NCBI GenBank assembly: GCA_905182985.1
Contig: CAJJDN010000154.1
Coordinates: forward strand, 174,707-238,706
Origin: Paramecium sonneborni
Lineage: Eukaryota > Ciliophora > Oligohymenophorea > Peniculida > Parameciidae
DNA length: 64,000 bases
Direction: 5' to 3'
Shown: in pieces, positions 24,074 through 34,216 of the stretch
Numbering within the stretch: the stretch's first letter is position 1
Layout: each line of letters opens with the position of its first letter
Notes under the pieces: model-generated
Database searches by the model: none
What the model was told of the DNA's origin: nothing
The model's input: the letters and a program-made list of their open reading frames with translations, nothing else
Made by a program: the position numbers and the translations under genes

Positions 24074-25575
24074 TCATGATTCTTAAGCCTTTCTTAATTT
24101 TAATCGTTAACGAGATTAACTTAATTTCTATTTCAATTTATTTAAAGTTCGAATAGCCATATTAAATGATAATCTTGTAATGGCATTATGAATATCATTT
24201 TCAGTAACACAAAAATTACCTTAATATTCATTCTTTATTGGAAATCTACCATTTTTAGTAATCCAAGGATGTTCCTGAAATAATTAATAAAAAGTACTAA
24301 CACTTGTTAAGTTGTAATTCTATTATTGGGATTCTTATCTAACATTTTCTTTAACAAATCAGTTAGATCTGATGTTTCTTTCCATTTAATATTTTAGGTA
24401 ATAATATTATTTTTTAATTGATCCTATTTTAATGAAATAAATGGATGTTCATTATAAACTAATTAATATAAAGTTAATCCAGCAGCCCAAACATCAATAG
24501 GTTTGCCTCTTACTTAATCTTCAGTAAATACTTCTGGAGGTTAATAAGCTGATGTTCCTATTTTGGATTTGACTAAATCATCATCCATTATCTAAGAAAC
24601 TCCGAAATCAGCTATTTTCAATCTCATATCTTAATTCAACAGTAGATTTTCAGGTTTTATATCCATATGGGCTATATTTGCAAAATTATGCACTTATTTT
24701 AAAATTTATAAATTTATACAATACTCTAATCCTAACATGAAATCTCTAAATAATCTCCATATAGTTTCAATATTCTTATTCTTAATTTATAATAGTTAAG
24801 GTCCATCCATATATTCCAAAACCAAATATAATTTATCATTATTTGGATTTTCAATAACTTCATACAGTTACACAATATTTTCATGTCCTACTTTCTTCAT
24901 TATTGCTATCTCCTTATCCAATAATGAATAAGCATCCATTTTACTTGATAGTAACTTTAATTTTAATTTCTTTCTATCACATATTTTTACAGCCTAGATT
25001 CATAACTACTAATTCTATACATATTTTCTATGGTTATCTTTTGCTAATTTTACTTTCCCAAATGAACCCTTTCCAAGTTCCTATAATATTGTATATTAAT
25101 TAATCTTAACTTAACCATCCTCAGTTACTTCTTTTTTCATTATTGAATGATTTATTTGCTTTTAAGATCCCATTAATTTTCTTTCCAATCCATTCTGATT
25201 TATTGCATTCTCCAAATCTATTATTTCATCAAATAATGTATCATCTGTCATTCCCTAACCATTTACAATCTAGATGGAATCTCCTATTGATCTTTAAGTT
25301 GATAAAAATTTAATTTCCCCTATTATAGGACTTGGCATACTATCATTTTTCTTTTTTGCAAACTAAATCAGATCTAATTTGAAAAGGTTTTTCGGACTGT
25401 TTTACCGACTCTATTATCTACTTTTTACAAAATCAATTAAATTTCTTTATCGATATTTTATATAATCTTTGATAGTGTTCGGTGTATTTCTTTCAGGAGA
25501 ATTTGGTGCTGATGCAAACTAATTAAAACTAAAATTTTATCCTGGTGTTCTATTTTTTATAGGTACTTATAACAT
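24074..25575 (-). CDS. CaMKK-like Ser/Thr protein kinase
   Basis: 474 residues; introns 24275-24297 (23 nt), 24693-24719 (27 nt) and 24994-25020 (27 nt). Residues 1-155 are polar with SP/TP dipeptides. The kinase core follows: GKGSFGKV (168-175), lysine 188 in YAVK, the CaMKK-like phrase VIENPNNDKLYLVLEYMDGP, HMDIKPEN (285-292), ADFGVSQ and MLDKNPNNRI, then HPWITKNG. The HRD arginine is Met (HMD), so activation-loop control may differ, but the catalytic Asp is kept. The CaMKK/LKB1-type assignment rests on these phrases; upstream activators and targets are unknown. The start is 104 bp from the divergent FHA gene. Confidence 0.85.
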
Positions 25576-25679
25576 TCTTTTAGATTAAAATTAATATCAA
25601 TATTTTATTTCTCTTATTACTATTCTAAACTATATTTCTCTTTACTAACCATACTATATAATATTATATTTTATTCATT

Positions 25680-26681
25680 ATGGCAGATTAAATTTCCAAA
25701 GATGCTTGTTATTGCACAGAATCACCTTAATACTTAAATACTAACAATAAGCTTAATTTTATCAATCATTAATAAACCATTTCTCACTTTGATGCTCTTA
25801 ATACTAATGCAAATGATTAATTAACAGAAAAAAACATCCATAATCATATTAAGAGGATCTTCAATAAACTAATAAAATAACTTCATTCTCACATATTGAG
25901 CAATTAGGAAAAGTTCCCACATTAGTTCTAAGAATAATAGCATCTGCAACTCTAGAAGAAAATCAAATTTTTGAGTTCCAACCAAATCCTTAATAAATGT
26001 AATTTATTTTGGTTGTAAATACAAAAACAAAAAAGGGGGATATTAAATTAATCATTTTAAAATCCCATCTGTTGATAATAAATTGAATATGAAAAATAGG
26101 GGGTAACATTTTATATTAACTATGATTCTAAAAACTAAATCTTTAGAATCAAAGATTTAGGAATTGGATTTGGTTGCTTTGGCTAGACAAGTAAAATTAA
26201 ATTAGAAAATAATACTCTAATAACATTGGGATAGATGTATTTTACAACATAAATATGCTATGGTTAAGATTTAATAAAATTGCCTTCTTTTAATAATTTA
26301 TATGATATAAAACAATTTATAGTCAGTGGATACCCTTGTGATCGATAATACTTCTTCTCTTTAGACAGAGATTAATGGTACCTTAGAATTCAAATCTATG
26401 GTGGGAGTGCAAAAGATGATGTTTACATCTTAGGATCTAAAAATTATTTACCTGTGACTATAGGAAGAAATATTGATTGTTTGATTAGGTATTATGATGA
26501 CATTCTACTATCAAAATATCAATGCACAATAATTTTTGATGGGAATTGGAAAATTATTGATGGAATTGAAGGAAAATCATCAACAAATGGAACTTGGCTT
26601 TATTTAAAAGATGAATAAATATTAACCGAAAACATGATATTGAAAACAAATAATACAATCATGGAAGTGAACTTTAAATGA
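25680..26681 (+). CDS. FHA-domain protein
   Basis: About 311 residues. Residues 1-95 are polar and helical. The C-terminal 90 residues form an FHA domain with the hallmark residues: VTIGRNIDC, LLSKYQC and KSSTNGTWL. An earlier block (about 120-175, with KDLGIGFGCFGQTS) may be a second, degenerate FHA-like fold. Family role: binding of phosphothreonine peptides in signalling. Two introns are needed: 26071-26099 (29 nt) is clear; 25999-26035 (37 nt) is longer than normal here and only restores the frame, so that junction could instead be a frameshift. It diverges from the CaMKK-like kinase, a plausible but unproven functional partner. Confidence 0.7.
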
Positions 26682-26717
26682 CATTCATATTAATATATTA
26701 TATTCAAAATTTATACT

Positions 26718-27127
26718 ATGTCATTTGCTTGCAGCAAAATCCTCCAAAAATATTGTAAAAAATTGTATCAACATTAAACAAAGATATTCAATATAAATAA
26801 TAAGTACACTCATTAATTAGAGAACCTGCTACTAAAGATTTGATTTCTAATTTTGGTTTGAAGAATTCCACTTTTTTGAAAGAACACTGCTTCAATTTTT
26901 TGTTGAGAAATAAGTATTTTTTTATTTTTGATTTTCGGATTTTCGATATAATCGATTTGGCAGTAGCATATTTAATATTTAATAGCATAGAGGCCTATAT
27001 AAGAAGTAGTATTTACAGATTTTATAGAATAAGACTTCTTAAAAACTAAGTTTTAAAGTTACTCCTTTTCGTTTTGATGCACTTTTTAATATTATCTTAC
27101 CCTTTCATTATTTATGGTATTCTGTGA
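26718..27127 (+). CDS. Small putative membrane protein
   Basis: 126 residues if ATG 26718 and a 29-nt intron at 26755-26783 are accepted; the frame then runs to TGA 27125-27127. The first half is mixed. Residues about 55-95 and the last 25 (KLLLFVLMHFLILSYPF) are strongly hydrophobic, suggesting one or two membrane segments. I recognise no family. It begins 36 bp after the FHA gene stop. The model depends on a single unverified intron, so it may be a gene fragment. Confidence 0.35.
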
Positions 27128-27293
27128 CATTTTTCAACGTATGGTTAAATCTTTTATCAATAAAATAATAAATAAAGAAAATTGTAAATAAATTGGATAT
27201 AAATATTTAAACATACAATAAATAAGATTTAATTTGATAAATATCTTGATAATTTAATATAAAATTAATAATATAATTTTTAATAATATGTAA

Positions 27294-28404
27294 TCAAATT
27301 ATAGCTATATTTTGGTGGTTAATATGTTCTAATTATTATTTTGTTTCTTTTTTAAATGCCCTTAAAATATAATTAATCCATACCTGCTGCCACATACTAG
27401 GATTAATGTTTGATCATTTGGTTATGGTAAATATTGCTATAAATGTACAGGTTTCATTTAACCCTTTGGACCACTAAATAGTTTATTAATAGGGTCTTTT
27501 TCACTTCTTAACATGAATGTAGCATTTATCTTTTTCTCCTCCATATACCAAATCAATTCTTCCATCAAAACTAATTCCTCAAGAGTATCAGCAACATAGA
27601 GTAGACCAATGTGTGTATTATCACCATTTGTGGCTATACCTTCTATTAACTATCATAAAATAGGTAATTAAATTAACTTGAAAGAAAGCTGCAATTGCTG
27701 AAGATTCTGCAATTATGCCTATATATTGATAATTTGAATTGATATTATATTTAGGAACTTCAATATTACCATAACCATGATAAAGGTAATTAGTAAAAGG
27801 TCCATTAATGTTAAGAATATGTCCTTCCTATGATTATTGCAAATTTTACATTCAATGTTGTAATATGAGTGGAAAAGTTTTTATTTTCTGCATATATGGC
27901 ATGTACCAATAAATCAAACATTCCAACATCATCAATCCTTGAAATGGGACAATAATATCTCGTAGTATCAATATCAAATTTAGGATCATTTAGTGATATA
28001 TATTACCCTATACGCGTACCCAAACATTTATCTTATTGTGGAATTGCTAATTATAACATTCTTAAGAATTACCAAATCTCATTAAATAAGTCGATTGATT
28101 CAATTATTCTTTGGAATGCAATGTACATTATTGTTGAGTATTATTCAAAAATTTGAATTCTTGTTTAATGTCAACTAAAATTTGAATTGTTTTCTATACA
28201 TGGATTGATCATTCTAAACCTCAATTTGAATTGATAGAGTAATGATTGGAACATTATTTTAATATTTTAATTGTTGTAAATTTTATGTAACTAAATATCA
28301 ATGCTTAATTATTGTACTTCCATATCATCAATGCAAGCAAATAAATTTAATAATTCTTTTCTGTCTATCGTTATTAATCTAAAATATTTATACCAAAAAA
28401 TCAT
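27294..28404 (-). CDS. NADH-cytochrome b5 reductase-like flavoprotein
   Basis: Introns 27361-27383 (23 nt), 27650-27677 (28 nt), 27828-27849 (22 nt), 28047-28072 (26 nt) and 28194-28219 (26 nt). The spliced core shows the ferredoxin-reductase layout: FAD part with LGTRIGQYISL, RYYCPISR...GMFDLLV and LNINGPFTNYLYHG, then NAD part with IGIIAESSAIAAFFQ, HIGLLYVADTLEELVL and LILVCGS. Expected reaction: electron transfer from NADH via FAD to a one-electron acceptor such as cytochrome b5. About 90 residues precede the FAD domain and include a strand-rich block (NNVPIITLSIQIEKTIQILV). The GGTG and CGPPPM motifs of textbook enzymes are altered (AESSA, CGSRA). One frame junction near 28290-28310 is unresolved. 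Confidence 0.72.
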
Positions 28405-28434
28405 AACATTTAAAAATAAAAGTTTTTTAGATGA

Positions 28435-28749
28435 TCTCTAAGATTAGTCGATTAAATTATTGAATAAAAATTTTACTTATTGTGGAAAGGTAGAACTGGA
28501 GAATCTATTGATAATAAAATATTTTATAAAGAAATAACATCTGTATAATAATTATATTTAAGCCGACTTCAAACGAATTTTTCTAGAGTTGATATTAAGA
28601 GAAGATGGCAACTTATAGTTTTGAATTCTTTATCTAAAATTAATATAGCAGCCAAACATGGAAGATCTTATAAATTTCTGCTTTAAAAAGAGGATCATTT
28701 CGTAAAATATCTAATAAATTATGTCTAAATTAAAAGCATTAAAAATTGA
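28435..28749 (+). pseudogene. Open frame without start, possible gene fragment
   Basis: 105 codons are open with TAA/TAG read as Gln, from just after a TGA at 28432-28434 to TGA 28747-28749. There is no Met in frame. The text is coding-like (LLWKGRTGESIDNK, VDIKRRWQLIVLNSLSK) and basic. It could be the last exon of a lost gene or a chance frame between two minus-strand genes. I cannot assign a family. Confidence 0.25.
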
Positions 28750-28777
28750 ATAATATTAAATGAAATGTATGAAATAC

Positions 28778-29792
28778 TCAATAAAAATATGTTTATGGTT
28801 ATTATTATTATTATTCTTTTGGAGGTGATTTAGGTCTTAGATTTTCAATTTCGATGGTTGTTTATAAATAACGAGGACCCATGAATGGTTTTTCTTCACT
28901 AAATTATTCTTATTAGAAATATGAATTATATTATTATGGCATTTATCTTGTATCTCTTAATTAAGATCCAATAGTCAACCAACCATCTCTAATATTATGT
29001 ATTTCTCCAAATAATTCAATTCGTTTTCTACCCAAACAAAACCTTTCTATAATTTCATATAATTCTTCAGGTTTTTTAGTTGATCCCATGACTTCTTCTT
29101 CAGTAATAATAACATCAGTATCAATATTAGCATGAATGAAATGTTAATCAGATGCTCTTTTTACATCTCCTCTTAATCCAACTAAACAATGTTCTTTAAC
29201 TCGTCTAAATAAATTATCACCATAATCTTATCCTGCAACATACTAATTTTATTTAGAATGATCTTTATTAGTTTTTAACCAAACAATATCTTCACATCTT
29301 TTAAATCCCCAAGTTTTAAATAATTCTCTGCCATCATCTAAATGTTCAGATCCACACCATAAGAAAATAAAACTTGGTATATCGGCAATTTTATCAATAT
29401 TTAATTATTTTAATTCTTCTAATGTCCAAGACTATTAATGTTCTTTAACTTGCATATTTGCTTACATTAATCTTTTAGCATACTCTGCCCAAGGTGGATC
29501 AATTAAAATTACATCAAACTATGTTAAATATTTATATATATAATAATACTTTGCCCAATTATGATAAATCAAAAGCTCTTAAATCTGCTTTAATATAATT
29601 TGGAGGATGATTATGTTTCTTTATTAACTCTGATTTTAATCTTATTAGCTCTTTTGATTTTGGATAATCTTCAAATCGTTCTTCTGGTTTGTATTTCTTT
29701 ATTGAATTCTAAGGTCTTTCATTTGTATCCAAAAAATGTTTACATAAATCAGTCCTAACAATCAATTTTAATTTTTACAATTTTTGTTGCAT
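28778..29792 (-). CDS. METTL14: METTL14-family MT-A70 methyltransferase with DPPW motif
   Basis: 327 residues; one intron 29519-29549 (31 nt), whose removal joins AFDLSQLGK to [10 protein letters not shown]. Clear MT-A70 features in METTL14 order: [16 protein letters not shown] (DPPW at 88-91), [81 protein letters not shown] and a C-terminal ENLRPKSPP before a polyglutamine end. Human METTL14 is the non-catalytic RNA-binding partner of METTL3 and has EPPL where this protein has DPPW. The gene may encode an RNA or DNA adenine-N6 methyltransferase subunit; ciliates use MT-A70 proteins for both m6A and 6mA. Its start is 31 bp from a divergent gene. Confidence 0.88.
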
Positions 29793-29823
29793 TTCGAAGT
29801 GAATATTATTATTTTATTTTACT

Positions 29824-32800
29824 ATGAATATTTTCGATGAAAATGTCCTTATCTGTTAATTCTAAACTCAAGTTGATTTGCTTTATAGATCAATGAACTA
29901 AGAACTCTTGATTAATCTATTCAATCTTGCTAATCAAACAGAAAATGAGTTAACATTATAAATTATTGGATCTCTTATAGCCACATATATTGATACAAAT
30001 CATTAAGAAATCACTTGTTTCGAAAATATCTATCAAGGAGTCTTCTAAATCATTAGAAAAGTCAATTCTACATCTAAACCGGTTTATCATTTTTTAGGCT
30101 CAATTTTAGCAACAATCATGTTTCATTTTTAAGATAAACTTCCAACTAATTCTTTTAATTTATTTATTCAAGAACTATTAAATATTAAACCAATAGCAGC
30201 ATTTGCTATACTTGAAGCTGTTATACGAAGATTAACACCCAATCATAAATTACATAAAATTGCTGTAATCACTCTTGATTCCCAACATAGAGCTGTTAAG
30301 AATTACTTCTACAAAAATAATTTAGAATTGTTATTAAATAGTATTATGGTTATCTTAAAAAATAATTATATTGATCTTATAGATAAGGCTATTAGTTTAT
30401 TCAGTCTCATTATGGAAGGAGAATTTATTACAGACACCAAAGAAAAAGATTTTCACAAATTAAGAAGAGCAGATATTAAAAATAATAATTCATTATAATG
30501 TCAACTTTCAAGATTCAATCCTTGTTTTATAGAAGCAGAAATATAGTAATTAATGATTGAAAATTCCAATATATAATGGGTTGATCCTACACGATCAGAC
30601 ATCAAAAGATTATGGACCAGTATTCTTGATCCTGAATTCATTTAATTACTACTTAGATTATTACCTTAATGTAATTTATTATGGAATGTTCTTGGTAAAA
30701 TTTGTAAAATATTTAAAAAACATTTCATTAAAGAACAAAAAGCTCTAGATCTTATTTTATTTATGACTCAAGAAGTTTAAAAACTTGATCCTACATAAAT
30801 AGATCTTATTAAACTCTTTAAATTTTCATGTCGCACCATCTTTGCTAATACTAATCAAGATTGGCTTATGTTTAACATGAAATTATTCTCAAAAGCTAAT
30901 ACCATTGAAGGATAAGTTTAAGTATTTCGATTTCTAAGAGAAATTTGTAGATATTATAGACAAGTACCCAATTCTAATAAGGAATATTTTAGTCAACTCT
31001 TTATTCAAATTATTTATAACTTCTTTAGTAATTGGGTTTTGGCTGAAAACGAACTCTTACTTTAAGAAAATTAATATTACTAAAATATTAGATATAACAT
31101 CAAAGTCATTACATAATTTATAGATAAATAATACTTTTAATTCTTCTAATAATTTATTGCTCAAAATTTGAATAATCTCAAATATGTCATTCATGCATAT
31201 GATTTCTTATTGTTAGGATTTAAAAGTTTAGTCTATTCTATAAGTTATTAATTAGATGTCTTAGTCAAATTGCGTCATTACTAATTTATGGATAGATTTC
31301 TTTATCCTTATGATCTTGATACTTTTAACTAATTCAATTATCAGTCTTTTTTCATTGAATTGATTGATATTCTTTGGAAAATCAATACTCATTTACAATC
31401 CAATGGAATTCAAACCAAATTTTACTATTACCTTTGGTCAGCTTTATTTGATTCAGATCTTCTAATCAAATTTGAACCTATTATGTAATAAATACAAATA
31501 GAGAGAAAACTCTTCTTTGATTTTGCATAATTATTAACGATCTAGGATGCTAATCTACTTAAAAAATGTCTAAAATTAATAAGCAATTCTAAAATCCGAT
31601 TCGAAAAAGATTAAATCTATAACAATTATGCATGCACAATCAACAATATTATGGTACCAGTTGATTGTTTGAATATTTTTGACCATTTCTAATTGATTTA
31701 AGATACAGAATTATAAGAACTTTATTATAGTATTAAATGTAGCATTTACAATGCTCAAAATGAAGCGTATTATAATTCTGAGGATTGTGATAATTTACTA
31801 AACAAATTCTTAGTAGGTTTAAATAGTTTGGTGACTAATTTATAAGATATTTAATCAATAATGTATATTTTTAAAAGTTTATTAAATGCAAATGGTAGAT
31901 TTTCTTATAAATAAATTATGACAATGATGTGGGAATAAGAGAGGTTTAATTAATTTAAGTAATTTTTATAATTGAATCCAATTTCAGATACATCTATCAC
32001 ACTTTTAGTATTTACAAGAAAAATGATAAGCATGGATTCTGTAAAATCTTTACGTAGTGAAATTGTTGACGAAATTTATGAATGGATCTATAATTTATCA
32101 CATTATTACATAGATTGGCTAACTAGAAATAATAATGATTTTAATTAAGAAAGACAACTTGGAGAAAAAAGTGAAAAAAAGATTTACTAAGTTTATTACA
32201 GACCTATAAGGAAATTACTTAAATTATTTGTCAATTTTAAATACATGAGATAATGTTTAACAAGTAAAGTAAAAGTTAAAGAACAAATTCTTTAATTAAT
32301 TTACAAGCTATTGCATCTTATAAATTTGAACGATCTTAATGTTCTTATTCATAAAATGGAACCGTTATATAGGGTTTGCGAATGGCTAGTTGAATTTGAA
32401 CTAGCAAATAACAGGATGAATCCGAATGATTCACATTTAATTCTTGAATTTGCCAATAAAGCTATTAGAATCTAAGAAAAATAGACTTTCTCATTGGCGA
32501 TTAAAATATTTGAAATTGCCAAAGAAAAACCAGATATCTTAAATAAGCATTATGTATTTTATTAGATATATTTAGGTCCTTATTTAATTCATTTTGGAAG
32601 ATTTATTAATAGCTGCCTATATATATAATTAGAGAGTCTCAGAAGTTGGAAAAATTTTATATAATCATTTAAAAAAGTAGCCTAGCATCTTTGACTCTCT
32701 TTTTGTTTCCATTTAACAACGAGTTTCCCAACAAAAATCACCTCTATGGCAACAATAGTTTATACAAAAAGCATCCATTTTGAAACAATAGCTTTATTAA

Positions 32801-32863
32801 AAGCAAGATCAATTTAACGATGCTTTTGTTCAATTACAAATGCTTTACAATTACCTATAATGA
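29824..32863 (+). CDS. Large helical-repeat protein (exportin-like architecture)
   Basis: 1005 residues with a single 22-nt intron at 32554-32575 near the 3' end. Almost the whole protein is amphipathic helix rich in Leu, Ile, Phe, Asn and Gln, with no membrane helix, signal peptide or catalytic motif. Length and all-helical content match karyopherin-beta/exportin solenoids (about 1000-1100 residues). Blocks such as SLIATYIDTN near residue 55 and HEAT-like pairs every 40-50 residues support this, but I see no diagnostic signature. A role in nuclear transport is inference. It is divergent from the METTL14-like gene with only 31 bp between start codons. Confidence 0.65.
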
Positions 32864-33077
32864 TATAAAGATATAAATATAAGTTATATGATTTTAGTTT
32901 AATTTAATTATGAAAGCAATTTTAGAAGATTTATAAATAAATTTTATCATATTGTTTTTTTCATTAACATAGAAAAAATTAAAATTATAATTTTTTAATA
33001 AATAGTAATTTCAAGAATTTTTTCGATAGGTTATGACTAAGTAAATCAAATATAATATAGATATTTAATTCAATCTT

Positions 33078-33524
33078 TCAATCATTATCATTAAATCTTA
33101 CTTTTTTTTTGCTTTGATTAATCTTTGATTACTCACATAATTTTAGAATTGGCTTTGGTTCAAAAGCTGAGCTATTAGGAAGCTACAGCTCAGCTATATT
33201 TTATAAATTCAATTAATCTTTTTTAGATTCAGGCAATATTGGCTATAATGTGATTATCTTACTTTTGCCTTTATATTCATAGTTTTTTAAAGATGTTGCA
33301 TCTTATTCTAAATGAATCATATCTAAAGAACTTGTTAAAAGGATATCGTAACAATCATCTTAATTTAAACTGATTATTGGATTTTATGTTTCTATTGTTG
33401 GTTTTGATGGACTTTAAGCATATGAATTAGGAAGTTCTATAACATGATTAATTTAGCTTGTATTTTAGGAACGTTTTATTTCTTATCCATTAACTTCCCC
33501 AATGTGACAAATACCATTGCCCAT
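33078..33524 (-). CDS. Small, probably myristoylated, PP1-docking protein
   Basis: 148 residues, no introns. It begins MGNGICHIGEV, a plausible N-myristoylation start (Gly2, small residue at 6) with a Cys for palmitoylation. The middle is polar with several SP/TP-type sites. The C-terminus ends KKKVRFNDND: KVRF is a classic RVxF docking motif for protein phosphatase 1, with basic residues before and acidic after. Likely role: a membrane-tethered regulator or targeting subunit of PP1. This is motif-based inference; the protein is too short and divergent for a family name. It contains an unusual GC-rich hairpin (33165-33195). Confidence 0.6.
33165..33195. repeat. Perfect 9-bp inverted repeat inside a coding exon
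   Basis: AGCTGAGCT at 33165-33173 and AGCTCAGCT at 33187-33195 are perfect inverted copies separated by 13 bp. It is far more GC-rich than its surroundings. It lies in the small PP1-docking gene and could fold as an RNA hairpin. Confidence 0.8.
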
Positions 33525-34216
33525 TAAAATTATAATATTATTACTTTTGAAAAAACTTTATTATTAAAGTTGACAAAAAAATCATAAAAATGATCATTAA
33601 AGTTGATTTTCACATAAAATTTACTTTAATCATCACCTTTAAACTAAATATATAAAGAATACTTATATTTATTTGAATATTTTATTGTTTTTTATTTACA
33701 AAATAAAATTTCCCTTCCTTCTGGTTAAAAAAAGGTTCAAGGTTTATATTTATTTTCTCTTCACAATTTATTAGCAAGAAATAATCTTTCAATTTAAATG
33801 ACAAGAAGAATATGAAAAAATATATTGATTATTATTATTATTCTAAGAGCGACTATATTTTATAAATTTTTAAATGAATTTTAGATATAATCAATGAATA
33901 ACCTTGAAAAAGGAATAACTTTTGTTTTATTTTTTCTTTGATATCTAAAATCATTTTCAATCTTATATAAATAAGAAATATATAAACTAAAAAAATAGTC
34001 ACCATATCAAATATAGGGGATTAGATTAATTTATTTTAAAATTAGATAAATTTATTATGATGCTCTTTGATAATAGATATTCTGTATGTTTAAAAGAGAT
34101 AAAAATATTAAAAAACCTTTTAGGTTACATTAACTTATGATTTTAAAATAAAGATTGAAAATAGATTTTTAATTGATATTTTAAAGACAAACAAAATCAA
34201 TTTTATAATTTAATTA
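33525..34216. other. Intergenic spacer
   Basis: 692 bp, very AT-rich, between two minus-strand genes. I see no supported gene, only stop-broken frames and poly-A/T runs. Confidence 0.4.
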
